Source of the DNA: Triplophysa rosa
Lineage: Eukaryota > Chordata > Actinopteri > Cypriniformes > Nemacheilidae
Direction of reading: 5' to 3'
Assembly (NCBI RefSeq): GCF_024868665.1
Contig: NC_079890.1
Span: forward strand, 37,496,504-37,560,503
Length of the DNA stretch: 64,000 nucleotides
In this document: one piece after another, positions 36,462 through 47,504 of the stretch
How positions within the stretch are numbered: position 1 is the stretch's first letter
Layout of the letters: each line of letters begins with the position of its first letter
Made by a program: the position numbers and the translations under genes
Notes under the pieces: generated by a model
What the model was told of the DNA's origin: nothing
The model's database searches: none
What the model saw: only the letters and a program-made list of their open reading frames with translations

Positions 36462-38069
36462 TGTCCTAATAATCAGTAATTATGTTCCAACTAGAGGCAA
36501 CAAATGTCGTGTTTATAATGGGGTTTATTGTCTTTGTTGAGTCGCGACGAGACATGGCGTAACACTGGTGGATCACTAACGGCAAATCTTTATAACGTCT
36601 GTAGGGTATGGTCGGATCAAAGTTTACCATCTGTGATCGTAAAACACAGTAACCTCTCAGCAGGACTACGACCAGCAACCAACAAGTCTGGCCAAATGTC
36701 CTATTCTCAACACCTTCATCTAAACCAGGACAGATTCGGATACTCTCCCCTTGACTTCAAAGGAGGTTCTTGGGGGAGGACAGGACTGGTCACCAAAGTG
36801 ACAAAAACCATGTCGCCCACAAGCTGAGAGCCTCGGTTTATTCCAAAAGAATCTCTCTTTCTCTCTATTTAGCAACAAAAGACTGGTTTAAAGTGCATAT
36901 CCGTATACCCCCACGTTGTATGTTTGTCTCCCCGTTATTCACCTTCAATATATAACCTCCAATGCATGTGTGCGTCATGGTATTTCTGTTTATATTTACA
37001 TTCTTGTTCAAACTACAGGTCAATGTAATTGTAACCCCTTCATGTTTCATATCTACGTGTTTCCCTTTTCATGTCGTAGAATATGGTGTATAGCACAGTA
37101 ATGTATTTCATACCATACTCATTTTATTCTATTCGAAGTCTATTCCTGCTCCAAACTCCCAGGCGACCATGAATGCAAATGAGTTAGTGTGCCGGACAAA
37201 GAAACATGTTTTTGCACCCAAAACTATCTCATCACATTGGATGCCCTCTGTGTTAAAACATCTGAACACGCAGGAAAGCTTGCTCTTTTGTGTATGTTCG
37301 TTCGCTCGTGCGCGTTCTTTCAACCTCTCGAGACCTGTCTCTCCTCAGAGATAGCCTCTTCCAGCAGTTTAGTTCAGCTAAATCCAACGGACTCCCGGCT
37401 CGCTCTGAACGCATCAGGACCCTTTGATACGCGTGCCAGCACGTGTCCCGAGAAACAAAGAAGCCAATGCAAGTATCTGAACTATTGCTAACCGGTTGCG
37501 TATAAGCTTTGCCCCTTTTAAATAAGGAGATTTGTGCTTGATGGTTCGTGCAGATGTGAATAGCTGATTTAATACTGCCATTTTCTTTGCTTTATCTATT
37601 TTGTTTTACGTTTTTATGTTTGTTTGTTAATGTTTGGTCCTTGTTAGTAGTTGGTTTTAGTTCCCCGTAGTAGATAAATAAACCGCATGTGTATCCACGC
37701 TCAAATTGTTTCTGTGTTTATTTATCACATATCAAGGTCACTTAAACTGCTTGATTTCGTTAAGATTTCTGAAGTGGTACTGTACTACAGTAAGAATATT
37801 GTTTTTCCAGGCCAGGGGAGTAATATTTCTTAGAGTTAATATACGACCTGCTGATCACTCGCTGGACGAGTACATTTTAGTTTGTCGCTGTTATTAGCTC
37901 TGCTGCATCAGGTTAAAGTGTATAAAATAATTAATGGTTAATCACAATTAATTATACGTATGTTACTGTGGTTAAACTCATAGTTTCCCCGAAATACACT
38001 ACACGTCGTATATAAAAGGTAAAACAGTTAGCTATAGGTTTTAACTATTTAACATATATATTTTTTAAA

Positions 38070-38190
38070 AACCTTACCAATCCTATCCTGCTCAAGTCGA
38101 GCTGGCAAAGTTGATGTATCAGCTTGATCATCTTCATTTTCAGGATCAGATTCGGGCTCGAATTGATTTAAGGAAGTACCGATGACATTT
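38070..38190 (-). pseudogene. Start of a transposon-encoded protein (EPESDPE type)
   Basis: The minus strand reads QFEPESDPENEDDQADTSTL after an ATG-containing stretch that has a one-base shift. A donor-like GGTAAGG follows at about 38077. The plus-strand relic at 61504 reads YQIEPESDPEEQ after MASVLP, so both come from the same transposon family. Confidence 0.5.
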
Positions 38191-38539
38191 TATCACCTGT
38201 CAGTACAATTGCTTGGGAACATTTTGTTCGGAATATGGTAAGAGGCGTTACATTTCCGTCACACGCTTGCAGTATTCCACCAATCACTACGCACTGGTTA
38301 ACTGGCCAATCACAGCACACCTCGCTTTTCAGAGCCATGAGCTTTGTTAAAAATCTGAGCGTTTCAGAGAGGCGGCGCAAAGAGGAGACACAAACATGCA
38401 CGGTGTGTGGAAAATACAATGTTTTTGAACCTTAAATCGTGTGTAAACATTGCATTACCTCTAAAACAAATCATAATATTCGTTTCAGCCATGTCATATG
38501 ACCCCTTTAAAATTTTAAATATGTTGTTCTTATGCTTTA

Positions 38540-38815
38540 TAACGATAGTGCACTAAAAATACACTTTATTTAATTACACCTAGTACACTTCCATAAGTTT
38601 ATTTTTAACACATTAAGTTTGTACCTAATACTGTACTAAAAGTATAGCCTTTAGCACTTCTATTTAACTTTTGAGTGCACTTAGTTCTTAAATTAATCCT
38701 AAAAAGTAGGCCACTACAGACCTTTTTTGTATATTAAGTAAAAAAATAGTGTAGAGCACTTGAAATGCATTTAAGTGTATTTTAGTATATTATTTTTGGG
38801 TAAAGGGTTTAAGGC
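38540..38815. repeat. AT-rich MITE-like repeat
   Basis: This stretch holds TGCACT, TACACTT and AAGTGTATTTTAGTATA words in both orientations. It resembles about 25610-25925 and has no coding frame. Confidence 0.4.
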
Positions 38816-39319
38816 ATCTTACTCATGACAGCATGTCCTTTATGCTGATTTTATCTTTTTGTATAATCTACTTTCACACAGTGTTTAACGGCGGGCCAGA
38901 GAGTTTAAGCCAACGTTACCCGGAATGGAACAGATGGCCATAGCCGAGGAAGAAAGACACGAGTTCATTGGTTAAACATCCCGCACACTTTTATAGTGGT
39001 GTAGAAACGGGGAAGGAAACCCTCCGGTTCCGTCACAAAGAAAAAGGTACACACATTGTCAGCGGTAGAGCGACCATCACACCTGTTCACCTCTCAAGCC
39101 AAACTCTCCGCGCGCTAACGCAGGAGCCGCGTGCATCCACAACAGACGTCATCTTAAAGGTACATACACATTAGACATAGGTGGCCGTTACAAGTGATAG
39201 TTAACCCTGGACCACAAAACCCATCATAAGTAGCAAGGGGAATATTTATGACAGTAGCTGACAAAACATTGTATGGGTCAAAATGATAATTTTTTCTTTT
39301 ATACCAAAAATCATTAGGA

Positions 39320-39870
39320 TATTAAAGGGCCCATTGCATGAAAGTCAAAATTTTTCTGTGTTTAAGTGCTATAATCGGGTCCCCGGTGCATCTAGCAACC
39401 CAGAAAACGTGAAAAACAAGATCCCAGTAACTTTGTTTTGGTGTGCCTTTCTATGCCAGCATGTGAGAAATCGAGCCATTCAGATTTCGCTCCGAATGTG
39501 ACGTCCAAAGCGGATTTTATTATAATGTTACCGCCCCTTAATCTACACAGTTCCACCCACCGCACTCCACCATTGTTGTTTTCACAAGCGACAGCGGTGT
39601 ACGTGACGCCATGGCTAAAGTTCGTGGACAACATGCAATGTAGTCGCTGCACAGAGTCCAAATCTAGAAAGAGACAGGAGTGGATTTATTTTATTTTTAG
39701 TGGAAATCCATCAGAAACCATAAGTAAAAACCTGCTTGTTTGCACGAATCCCTTCAAACCGGAGTGCTTTATCAACCTGGGACAGAACAAGCAGGATTAG
39801 CCTCAAAGTTGTTCCTCAAGAAGGACCGAGACCAACTGAACGAGACAAAACTGCCGATGTAAGTAATATT
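39320..39870 (+). pseudogene. THAP-domain transposon fragment
   Basis: The left part starts TTAAAGGGCCCATTGCATG, similar in style to other THAP-element ends. The frame at 39630-39800 reads MQCSRCTESKSRKRQEWIYF and then VCTNPFKPECFINLGQNK, which resembles the C-terminal half of a THAP domain (VC..HF...CF) with one His replaced by Pro. A donor-like GTAAGT follows at 39858. The frame is interrupted, so this looks like a relic. Confidence 0.5.
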
Positions 39871-40118
39871 TATCAACAGTCTGAATTGACGTACATGTGC
39901 CGTATATATAGGAGGATAACGTTAGCATATGATAGCGAACGGAGCTAAGTCAGTCACGGGCTATGTTCTGATAGAACATTCAAAGCCAGTGTTAAACTTA
40001 CTGTATATAAGTGCAGATGGACACTTGGAGTTTAGCTGTATGAATGTTAATACATTATGTGCGTTAATATGTTCAGCTGCAGCAAACTGTTTGTTTTGCT
40101 AATGAACAGGGGCGAACA

Positions 40119-40385
40119 CTGCGGTTAGTTTTGTTTTAAACGTCTCAAATCATTCGTCCTTGGGCTGAAAAATCTGCCACAGCATACTAGTTATGCTCTC
40201 ACGTTGTGTGTGTAACGTTATAACTTGTCAATGACAAGCTGAGATCTGCAGGTCTGAGATCTGCAGTGGATTTTAGGTAAGCATACACGCACAACGTGAG
40301 CGCATTAGGATGCGCTGTTTGCTGTGACGGATTTTTTAGTCTCCGGACGAATGATTTGAGACGTTTAAAACGAAACTAACCGCAG
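40119..40385. repeat. 267-bp inverted-repeat element
   Basis: CTGCGGTTAGTTTTG and the following AAACGTCTCAAATCATTCGTCC are mirrored by GGACGAATGATTTGAGACGTTT and CGAAACTAACCGCAG. Inner words such as CTCACGTTGTG and ACAACGTGAG are also inverted. It is a MITE-like palindrome with no frame. Confidence 0.75.
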
Positions 40386-41608
40386 AAGAGTTCAGGAAAC
40401 ATAATTTAGCGAAACCATTGCCATGGCAGTACTACACGTGTGTTGTGTTGACACGCCGGACAGAACGAGGTGGGGTTCGCTGTTACTCATTATCAGTTAA
40501 AGAGACATGCACCAAAACGGGTTGCTGTGAGCAAAGCTGTTTTTGACGAGGCAAGAAGGGTTTTGTTTACACAGCCATTGAGTGTTTTTAAGCAAAATAT
40601 GTTCCAGACATTTCATGAAGACCCTAATAAATCATACCAACTTGTTGAAAGTGCTCATGAAATGAGTCCTTTAAGTTAAGATCATGTTCCATGAAGATAT
40701 TTTGATATTATATTTCCTACTGTAAATATATTAAAACTTTATTTTTGGGAGTGGATGCAGCAAAATTGCTAACAAAATGGCCAGAAACACGCATTAAAAC
40801 ATCCCTCGCTGATGCCCGCTCTTCGGGAATTACCCACTCAAGTGTGGTATCTATGTAAATTTCTGCTTTCAGGTTCATCTATTCTCCACAACGTCATTAC
40901 AGCGGTAAAACAAACCCGTTTCTTTGTAGCAACGGCCTGCTACAGCGCCCTTGATAAACAACTTCAAAGGTGATTTTCTCAATATTTTTATTTTTTGCAC
41001 CCTCAGATTCCAGAGTTTTAAACAGTTGTATCTCAGCCAAATATTGTCCTGTCCTAACAAACCGCACATCAATGGACAACTTATTTATTCAGCTTTCAGA
41101 TTATGTATAAAGCTCAATTTAGAAAAATTGACCTATAAGACCCATAAGTTTTAGAATACCTGTGTGATCAAGCTACCATCACCTCGGCCATGACATTTCA
41201 CTATGCTTCTTGGACATTTTAAGGTTTAAACAAAGCTGAGAATTCCCCCAAAATGAAATCTGTCAGGTGTGACCACTAAATTATTTGGGCTGTATTGGCT
41301 AGCCCTTCAATATGCCCTGTCCAAATTGTTCCAGTACTGTGCTAAAGGTCCAGTGTATGAAATTTAACAGCATCTAGTGGTCGGGTTTGCAAACTGCAAC
41401 CAACAGCCTCGTGTAGAGACGTAGAGTTGGCACGCAAAAATGAGCAATTTCTGTTCATTTCAAGCTCAGAGAGTAAAATATTGTCTGGAATATAGGTTGC
41501 TGAGGGACTATGTGGTATCCTGCATGTTCCTTTTCTTTCCAGTGCACGTTAGTTCATAAAAAAACTCTCTCAAATAAATCAGTCATGTACAGATACAGTC
41601 ATCAAATG

Positions 41609-42997
41609 AATTCTTTTCTCACCTCTCTATCCAGATTTGAAGCATTTTTAATGTGGTGTTTACATACAGTGTAATAGGCTTTTCTCTCTCTGTCCAGTGG
41701 CTGTGTCACTGAAATAGTCCCCGTGAATCTGTCACATCTGAAAAGGAGATCTGCTCCTTCACCTGTGATACTGTACGTCATCGCAGTTTCTGCAGCATAA
41801 TCGGACTTGATCTAATGACAGAGAGACACAAACTCAGTAACACAAACCCTGTTTTAATGACAAAAACCATTTTGATGAGAAAGCGTTCTTGGGAAAGGAC
41901 CTCTGCTGCTCTCCGGTTCATTGAAAGGTGGAATAACCCAACCTCTCTTTGCTCTCTTTAGTCCTGCTGAAGACCTTGGAAACTTCACAATCACCAGATC
42001 ATCAGAGGAAGATTCCATCTGGGAAACCAAAATGTTTGATTTATATGGACATAACAGATTTGCTTTAAATAATATTAGAGGCACCTCAAGACATTTTCCA
42101 GTTTGCTCGCTGGTTTTAATGAACAGCTTGGCCACCTTTAGTATGATGAGAAGAATGAACTTTTCAAATGAACCATTAAAAGATTTTGTTTTTAGGAAAG
42201 AGCTGCAAAAGGCTTCTACCCTTACAGAAACTTGCACATTCCTGTGGAGCTGAACTCTGACAAACACTATGTGCTTTTTATGCAACTGTCTCTTCAAATT
42301 TTTACATTTTTTAATTTGAATTGTATTATTATTATCATTATATGGCTTGCTTGTGTATTTGGATGTGAAGCTTCAGTTTCTCAGAAAAAAATCCATGTGT
42401 GTGCAAGCACTCTTGGCAATAAATATTTCTTTCCTGATTCCAACACATTAGTACAATCATTAATACTTCTAATAAACCAATAAAACATTTTTAAAGAATC
42501 CCAAAGACTATACAGACTAGATCCAAACTGTTAACAAGCACTTGACCATTTTACAATGAAATAATGGTCAGAACAATTCTGAGAATCGTTGTTTACATGG
42601 TGCTTTAGGTGTCAATCATTTAAGTCATTAAAATAATTTAATTGTCAGATAAATATAATTTAAATTCAATTGCGTTAAATGATGTTTATTAGGCCTATAC
42701 TTATAAATTTAGGCAAGCAACTGGCCTTAAGTTTTTACACTGAACACATTTGCAACACTCAGTAGTGTCATGTTGTAAAACGAGACACGTCTTTTAGGCG
42801 TCAAAACAATATTTACATGACATTCAAACAATGCATTATGTGAACTGATTTAAAATATGAACATCATTTCAAATGATGTAAAAAACATTTGTTACTAAAA
42901 CAAAAACATCTGTTTCTTGGAGCACTGCCTGTTACGAGGGTTAAAATCCTACCTGAAAAAAAAAGAGAATAATAACTAATAATTGCACAATGATCAT
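41609..42997 (-). pseudogene. E-cadherin partial copy D
   Basis: Exon 1 (42997-42953) encodes MIIVQLLVIILFFFQ with a good donor. A fragment of prodomain exon 3 remains around 42218-42290. Exon 4 (start 42018) keeps the furin site RAKR and [10 protein letters not shown], but a deletion removes its donor; the frame runs on into HQNGFCH and stops at 41854. Exon 5 (41811-41668) keeps phase but lacks four residues. A short piece of exon 7 abuts near 41609-41636. Exons 2, 6 and 8-16 are absent. The parts remain collinear with copy A, so this is a decayed tandem duplicate. Confidence 0.75.
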
Positions 42998-43797
42998 GGT
43001 CTCGGTGAACGTTCAGCTCGTGCAGCTGCTGATCTGAAGGGAACTGAAAGAGATTTACAACATGTGATGTTGATCCTCCTTCTGCTCGTTTTTTGAGGCT
43101 GGGCCACATCCATTGTATAAAAGACGAATAAAACCAACTAAAAATGAAAAATTCAATAATTTGCTTACATTTTTAGTTAATTATGAAATGCAGCAAAATG
43201 GTCCAGTAAATAAAACATATTTTGCTGAACCACAGCCACCTCAAAAACCATCGAAGGATCTTAGTTTTTAAATGTTGTGTTGAGTAAGAAATAAAAAAAG
43301 AATGTGTGAAAAACTACAAGAAGAAGGACACAACTTTAAGAATCCCCAACTCCGATCCACCCAGATATGGGCGTGGCTTCTGACATCACACTTGGATGTA
43401 GGCGCGTTGGATGTCACGTGGGCCGTGCAAGACGTCCACCGCGGGATGCAGCGAGCCCTACTTGTGTAATTATTTGGAACAGAGTTAGCATTGTACTTTA
43501 TTTTCCAAACCGTCTGCAACAAGCGCAAGCCCCGCCCCTTAGCTGATTTCAAAGATTTTATTGGTCACCTTGGATTTGTTTCAAAGCATTTTATTCCTTA
43601 ACAGGACAGAGCAACAGAGAAGTGTTGAAAGTGCTGTCCATCTGTTAAATAGAGTAAACAATACTTGAGTATGAAAAGTAAAAAAGATGAGGAATGCTTG
43701 CAATAGTGATATAGAATAATGGATATAACACAGATTATGAGGATGTTTGCAAGCAAATTTGCTAAAACAATGAAATCTGTGATTCAATCCGCTTTTC

Positions 43798-46272
43798 TTA
43801 TTCTTGTTCATCATCCTCCACATTGACGGTGACTGTGGCAGTGGATGTGGGCAAAGAGCCGACAAACGGATCCTCGTTCTCAACAGTCACAGACAGAATG
43901 TACTGCTTGTTCTCCTCGAAGTCCAGAGGCTAAATGCAAAAGACATATCATTTCTATATTATTTTCATTTGTGTCTTCTTAACTGTCGTGTCAACATTAT
44001 GATCATTCTGTACCTTCACAGTGGTGATGATTCCCTCGAGCTGACTGGGTCCAGTACTGACATTGAAAAATCCTCCTTTATCACCACTTATAATCTTATA
44101 TTTTGTTGACCAGGCGGGTGATCCGGGTTCATCTCCATCAGTAACTGTGAGCTTGGCCACTACGGCACCAACTTGATTCTCTGGGACAGATGCTTCGTGC
44201 TAAAAACATACACGACTTGGGTTGTAACAATTGTTGTAATAATTATGTATTTAAATACGTATTATAAATATTCTAAAAAGCTACCGTGGTTTGCTCAAAC
44301 TGAGGTGCGTTATCATTGCTGTCGGTGACAGTAATAACAGCCGTGCCCGTCGATGTCAAACCCTCTCCTCTCATATATGCAGCCTGAATTAGTAAAGAAT
44401 AAATGAAGAATTTCTGAAAGAGAAGATGTTCACATGTGAGTTTCTCTTTCATGAACTCATTCAACAGCACTTTAAGATACGGTCATCAAATGAATTCATT
44501 TCTCACCTCTCTATCCAGTCCTGTACCAATGACACGAATCCCTCCAGTTATGGTGTTGATATCAAACATATCTGGACTTGGTAACGGAGGATCTTGGCTG
44601 ATAATTTTGTATCTGACATCACCGTTATCAGTATTTGGATCATCTGCATCAGTGGCTGTGACCGTCATAAACTCATAATCTTCAGAGATTGGGAAATACA
44701 AGTGGCGTAATTTAAAAAAGCCTTCGCAACCGACTATTGTCTGTACTTAATGCAACGATTTAATATAAAACAGAATCTTAAAAGTATAAATATTAATAAT
44801 CAGAATTATCAGGAGGTCACACATTATGTTTTTGGCACGTGTCAAGAGGACCTTAGTAAAAAATGTCATTCAAAATTTGTCCTGTGGGGATGAAGAACGC
44901 ACGAGTCCTGTGTGACGGCTCAGTGTCTACAGTTGAAAAAACCCTAGTTCGCCCCAAAATTTTGTCATCATTTGCTCGCCACCCAGTTGTTACAAACCTG
45001 TATACATTTCTTTGTTGTGCGGAACACAAATGAAGCCGTTTTGGGTCACCAAACATTGGATGAAAGATTAGGATGCTTTTTATGAAAGAAACTTCATAAA
45101 TCACCCACCCTTTGAAGCGGCGTCAGGAACCTGTCCATTGAAAGGATTTTCAGTAAACACAGGTTTATTGTCATTCTGGTCAATCACATAGATGATGATT
45201 TCCATTGGCTTCTCTTTTATGCCTCCTTCTCCAATAGCATAAGCTGTGAGCTGAAGACACGAGCATGTTAAGTGTCACAAATCTGTAAAGACTGCCAGCA
45301 AACAAGACAACAACTTTCAAAGAACTCAATCGTTTTAAATCTAAAATCATCTGATCATGAATAAAGTTAAAAATAACTTACATTATAGGAGGCTTTAGTC
45401 TCTCTGTCGAGCGGCTGCGTCACTGAAATAGTCCCTGTGAATTTGTCACATATGAAAAGGCCCTTTGGTGGCAGATCTGCTCCTTCACCTGTGATACTGT
45501 ACGTCATCGTAGTTTCTGAGGCAAAATCTGACTTGATCTAATGACAGAGAGACACAAACTCAGTAACACAAACCCTGTTTTAATGACAAAAGTCATTTTG
45601 ATGATGTTCACTTACCTTAGAAAGCGTTCTTGGGAAAGGACCTCTGCTGTTCTCCGGTTCATTGAAAGGTGGAATAACCCAACCTCTCTTTGCTCTCTTT
45701 AGTCCTGCAGACTCTTCCGCAAACCCACACGAGAGTGCCTGATCAATAACAAGTGAAGTCTTTAATGTGACATATTTACCTTTTGTTATTTACCTTATTC
45801 TGAATAATAAAACATCCATCAATGAATGTGAGCTGCTTAGAGTCAGTCATTTCACATTTGAAAAGGCGGAATGTATGAAGAAGGGGCGTGACTAATTCTG
45901 TTTTTAAGTCTGGTGAAATTCCAGAAGGGTTAAAATCTCTGCTTTCGGGAAACATCAGAGCTGTTTGCTCATGAGAAACCCGGGTTTCTAGTCTGCACCC
46001 CTGCTTTAATGTCACTATCCTATAAAAAAGACAAAAATCTGTGCAAGTTAACGTTTCTGCTATTTCAACATATTTGCAATAACTCAGTGCTTAAATGTGA
46101 TTAAGATAGTTCCTTTTCAAACAACGTTACAATGTTGCAATCTTCTAGCGGCAATGTTACATTACAATACAATGTTTCGATACATGATTTAAAGGAACAT
46201 TCTCTGTTATGATGGATAAAATCCTACCTGAAAAAGGAAAAGTCCCAGTCGTACAGTTAGCATTGCCTCCAT
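43798..46272 (-). CDS. Prodomain-less, membrane-less E-cadherin-like protein (copy C), predicted secreted EC1-EC3
   Basis: Coding exons are 46272-46228, 45738-45616, 45537-45382, 45250-45109, 44679-44507, 44413-44285, 44199-44014 and 43929-43798. They total 1086 nt with all phases closing, giving 361 aa. Residues 1-15 ([15 protein letters not shown]) plus ALSCGF form a signal sequence. Exon 2 reads AEES and then joins exon 4 at AGLKRAKR, so nearly all the prodomain is gone while the furin site stays in frame. The mature part starts GWVIPPF (Trp35), with the PEN, LDRE, DQNDN and DSNDN calcium motifs intact. EC3 ends VNVEDDEQE and stops; copy A continues [14 protein letters not shown]4, EC5, the membrane helix and the tail are missing. 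AATAAA signals follow on the minus strand near 43590 and 43560. An open frame through eight exons argues for selection or very recent origin. Expression is unknown. Confidence 0.65.
44925..45062. mobile_element. Truncated TTAA-type MITE in a copy C intron
   Basis: The words AGTTCGCCCCAAAATTTTGTC, ATCATTTGCTCGCCACC and AACCTGTATACATTTCTTTG match the left half of the MITE family seen at 47177-47504. The right half is missing. Confidence 0.55.
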
Positions 46273-47176
46273 GAGAAGTCTCTGTGTTTTCTCTGTGAGC
46301 GTTAAGCGTGTGCTGCTGAAAGATGTTTGTGCAGGGAACTTACATTCCAAGAGATTTTTGCAACATGCACATCTGGTTTTGATCATTTTTGGGTGGGTGG
46401 GGCATATGAATAACGGGCCATAAAAACAAATAAATGTACTGAATAGTAAATAACGGCATTTATTAAGAAATGTAACAGACGTACAATGGAATATGAGAAT
46501 AGATGAACAAAACAAATCCAAAATGAAAGAATATATTGAACACCAGCAATTCCCATCCACTCTGTGCATGAGGTTATATGAGCCCCCCGGACCACCCACC
46601 CCCATCCCATCTAACCATGCCAAACTCAGAAACACACGTTAGCTTTTTTTTGGTGTCGTGGCTTTTACAGGTTCAAACTGTATATTCTACCCCCTAACCC
46701 TCAGACAAACCTTTTTGCATGTTCACATTTTAAATAAGATGATGATAAGTATGATAATCATGAATCAGACTTTGAACATGGTGTCTTTATGTGAACATGG
46801 CAACGTGATACTTTGTTCTACAATATTTATATGACACACCCTGTGTTCCATTCCGAAGGGCACATCCCTTATGCCCTAAGCCCTTCAAAGCGTTTACCCT
46901 CTGGAGTGAGAGCTTCAAAGGGTTGAAGGGGGTAGGGGACCAAACAACTGTTTCTCGAAGTGCCCTTCTGTGTCATCATCCCGTGCACATAAGGAGGCGC
47001 CGTCGCCACGCAAAGAATCACGGGGGCGCGAAGTGTCCATCAGTTTTACCCCTCGAAATCTTTCATTCCGAAGGGCTCTGAGACGCATCCCCGCCAGCCA
47101 ATCAGTGTGGGCATAGTATCTAAACTTGCTGACATCATCCATAACAATAAGGTCAACCTCGACTTTCTCTATAAGC
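46273..47176. other. Upstream region of copy C; repeat-like, no gene seen
   Basis: This is the presumed 5' flank of copy C. About 46845-47105 has TTCCATTCCGAAGGGC and CATTCCGAAGGGC words and looks like a dispersed DNA-transposon repeat. No coding exon is visible. Confidence 0.4.
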
Positions 47177-47504
47177 TTAAAGGGACAGTTCACCCAAAAA
47201 TAAAAATTCTGTCATCATTTAGGCTGACCCTCAAGGTGTTCCAAACCTGTATGTTTGTTTTTGTTCTGTTGAAAACAAAAGGCTTCTGTGTTTTGAAGAA
47301 TTTAGTAAAGCAAACCGTTCTGGGGCACCTTTGGCTACCATTTTAATTTTTTCTACTATGGTAGTCAATGATGTCCCAGAACTGTCAGTTGCTAACATTC
47401 TTCCAAATATCTTTAGAAATCTAGAAATTTATACAGGTTTGGAACAACCTGAGGGTGAGTAATTCATGACAGAATTTTCATTTTTGGGCGAATTATCTCT
47501 TTAA
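47177..47504. mobile_element. TTAA-flanked MITE
   Basis: It starts TTAAAGGGACAGTTCACCC and ends GGGCGAATTATCTCTTTAA, with the family words CTACTATGGTAGTCAATGA and CATTCTTCCAAATATCTTT. Confidence 0.75.

Larger units (their letters stand above)
33536..38511. mobile_element. THAP-type DNA transposon, decayed, with nested insertions
   Basis: The ends TTTAAAGGGGTCATATG and CATATGACCCCTTTAA are inverted repeats about 5 kb apart. Just inside the left end, the plus strand reads VCAAHFTDDCF, the conserved middle of a THAP zinc-binding domain found in several fish DNA transposases. Near the right end, the minus strand reads FEPESDPENEDDQ, shared with 61504-61686. The THAP frame is cut by the element at 34002, and a Tc1-like copy follows. 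A possible LTR-like tract with AATAAA lies near 37600-37730. No frame is intact. Confidence 0.55.

Noticed and set aside
46207..46635. A 142-residue minus-strand frame covering the copy C signal exon
   Set aside because: Only its last part ([15 protein letters not shown]) matches cadherin first exons. The upstream residues are of untranslated or promoter type, so the start was set at 46272.
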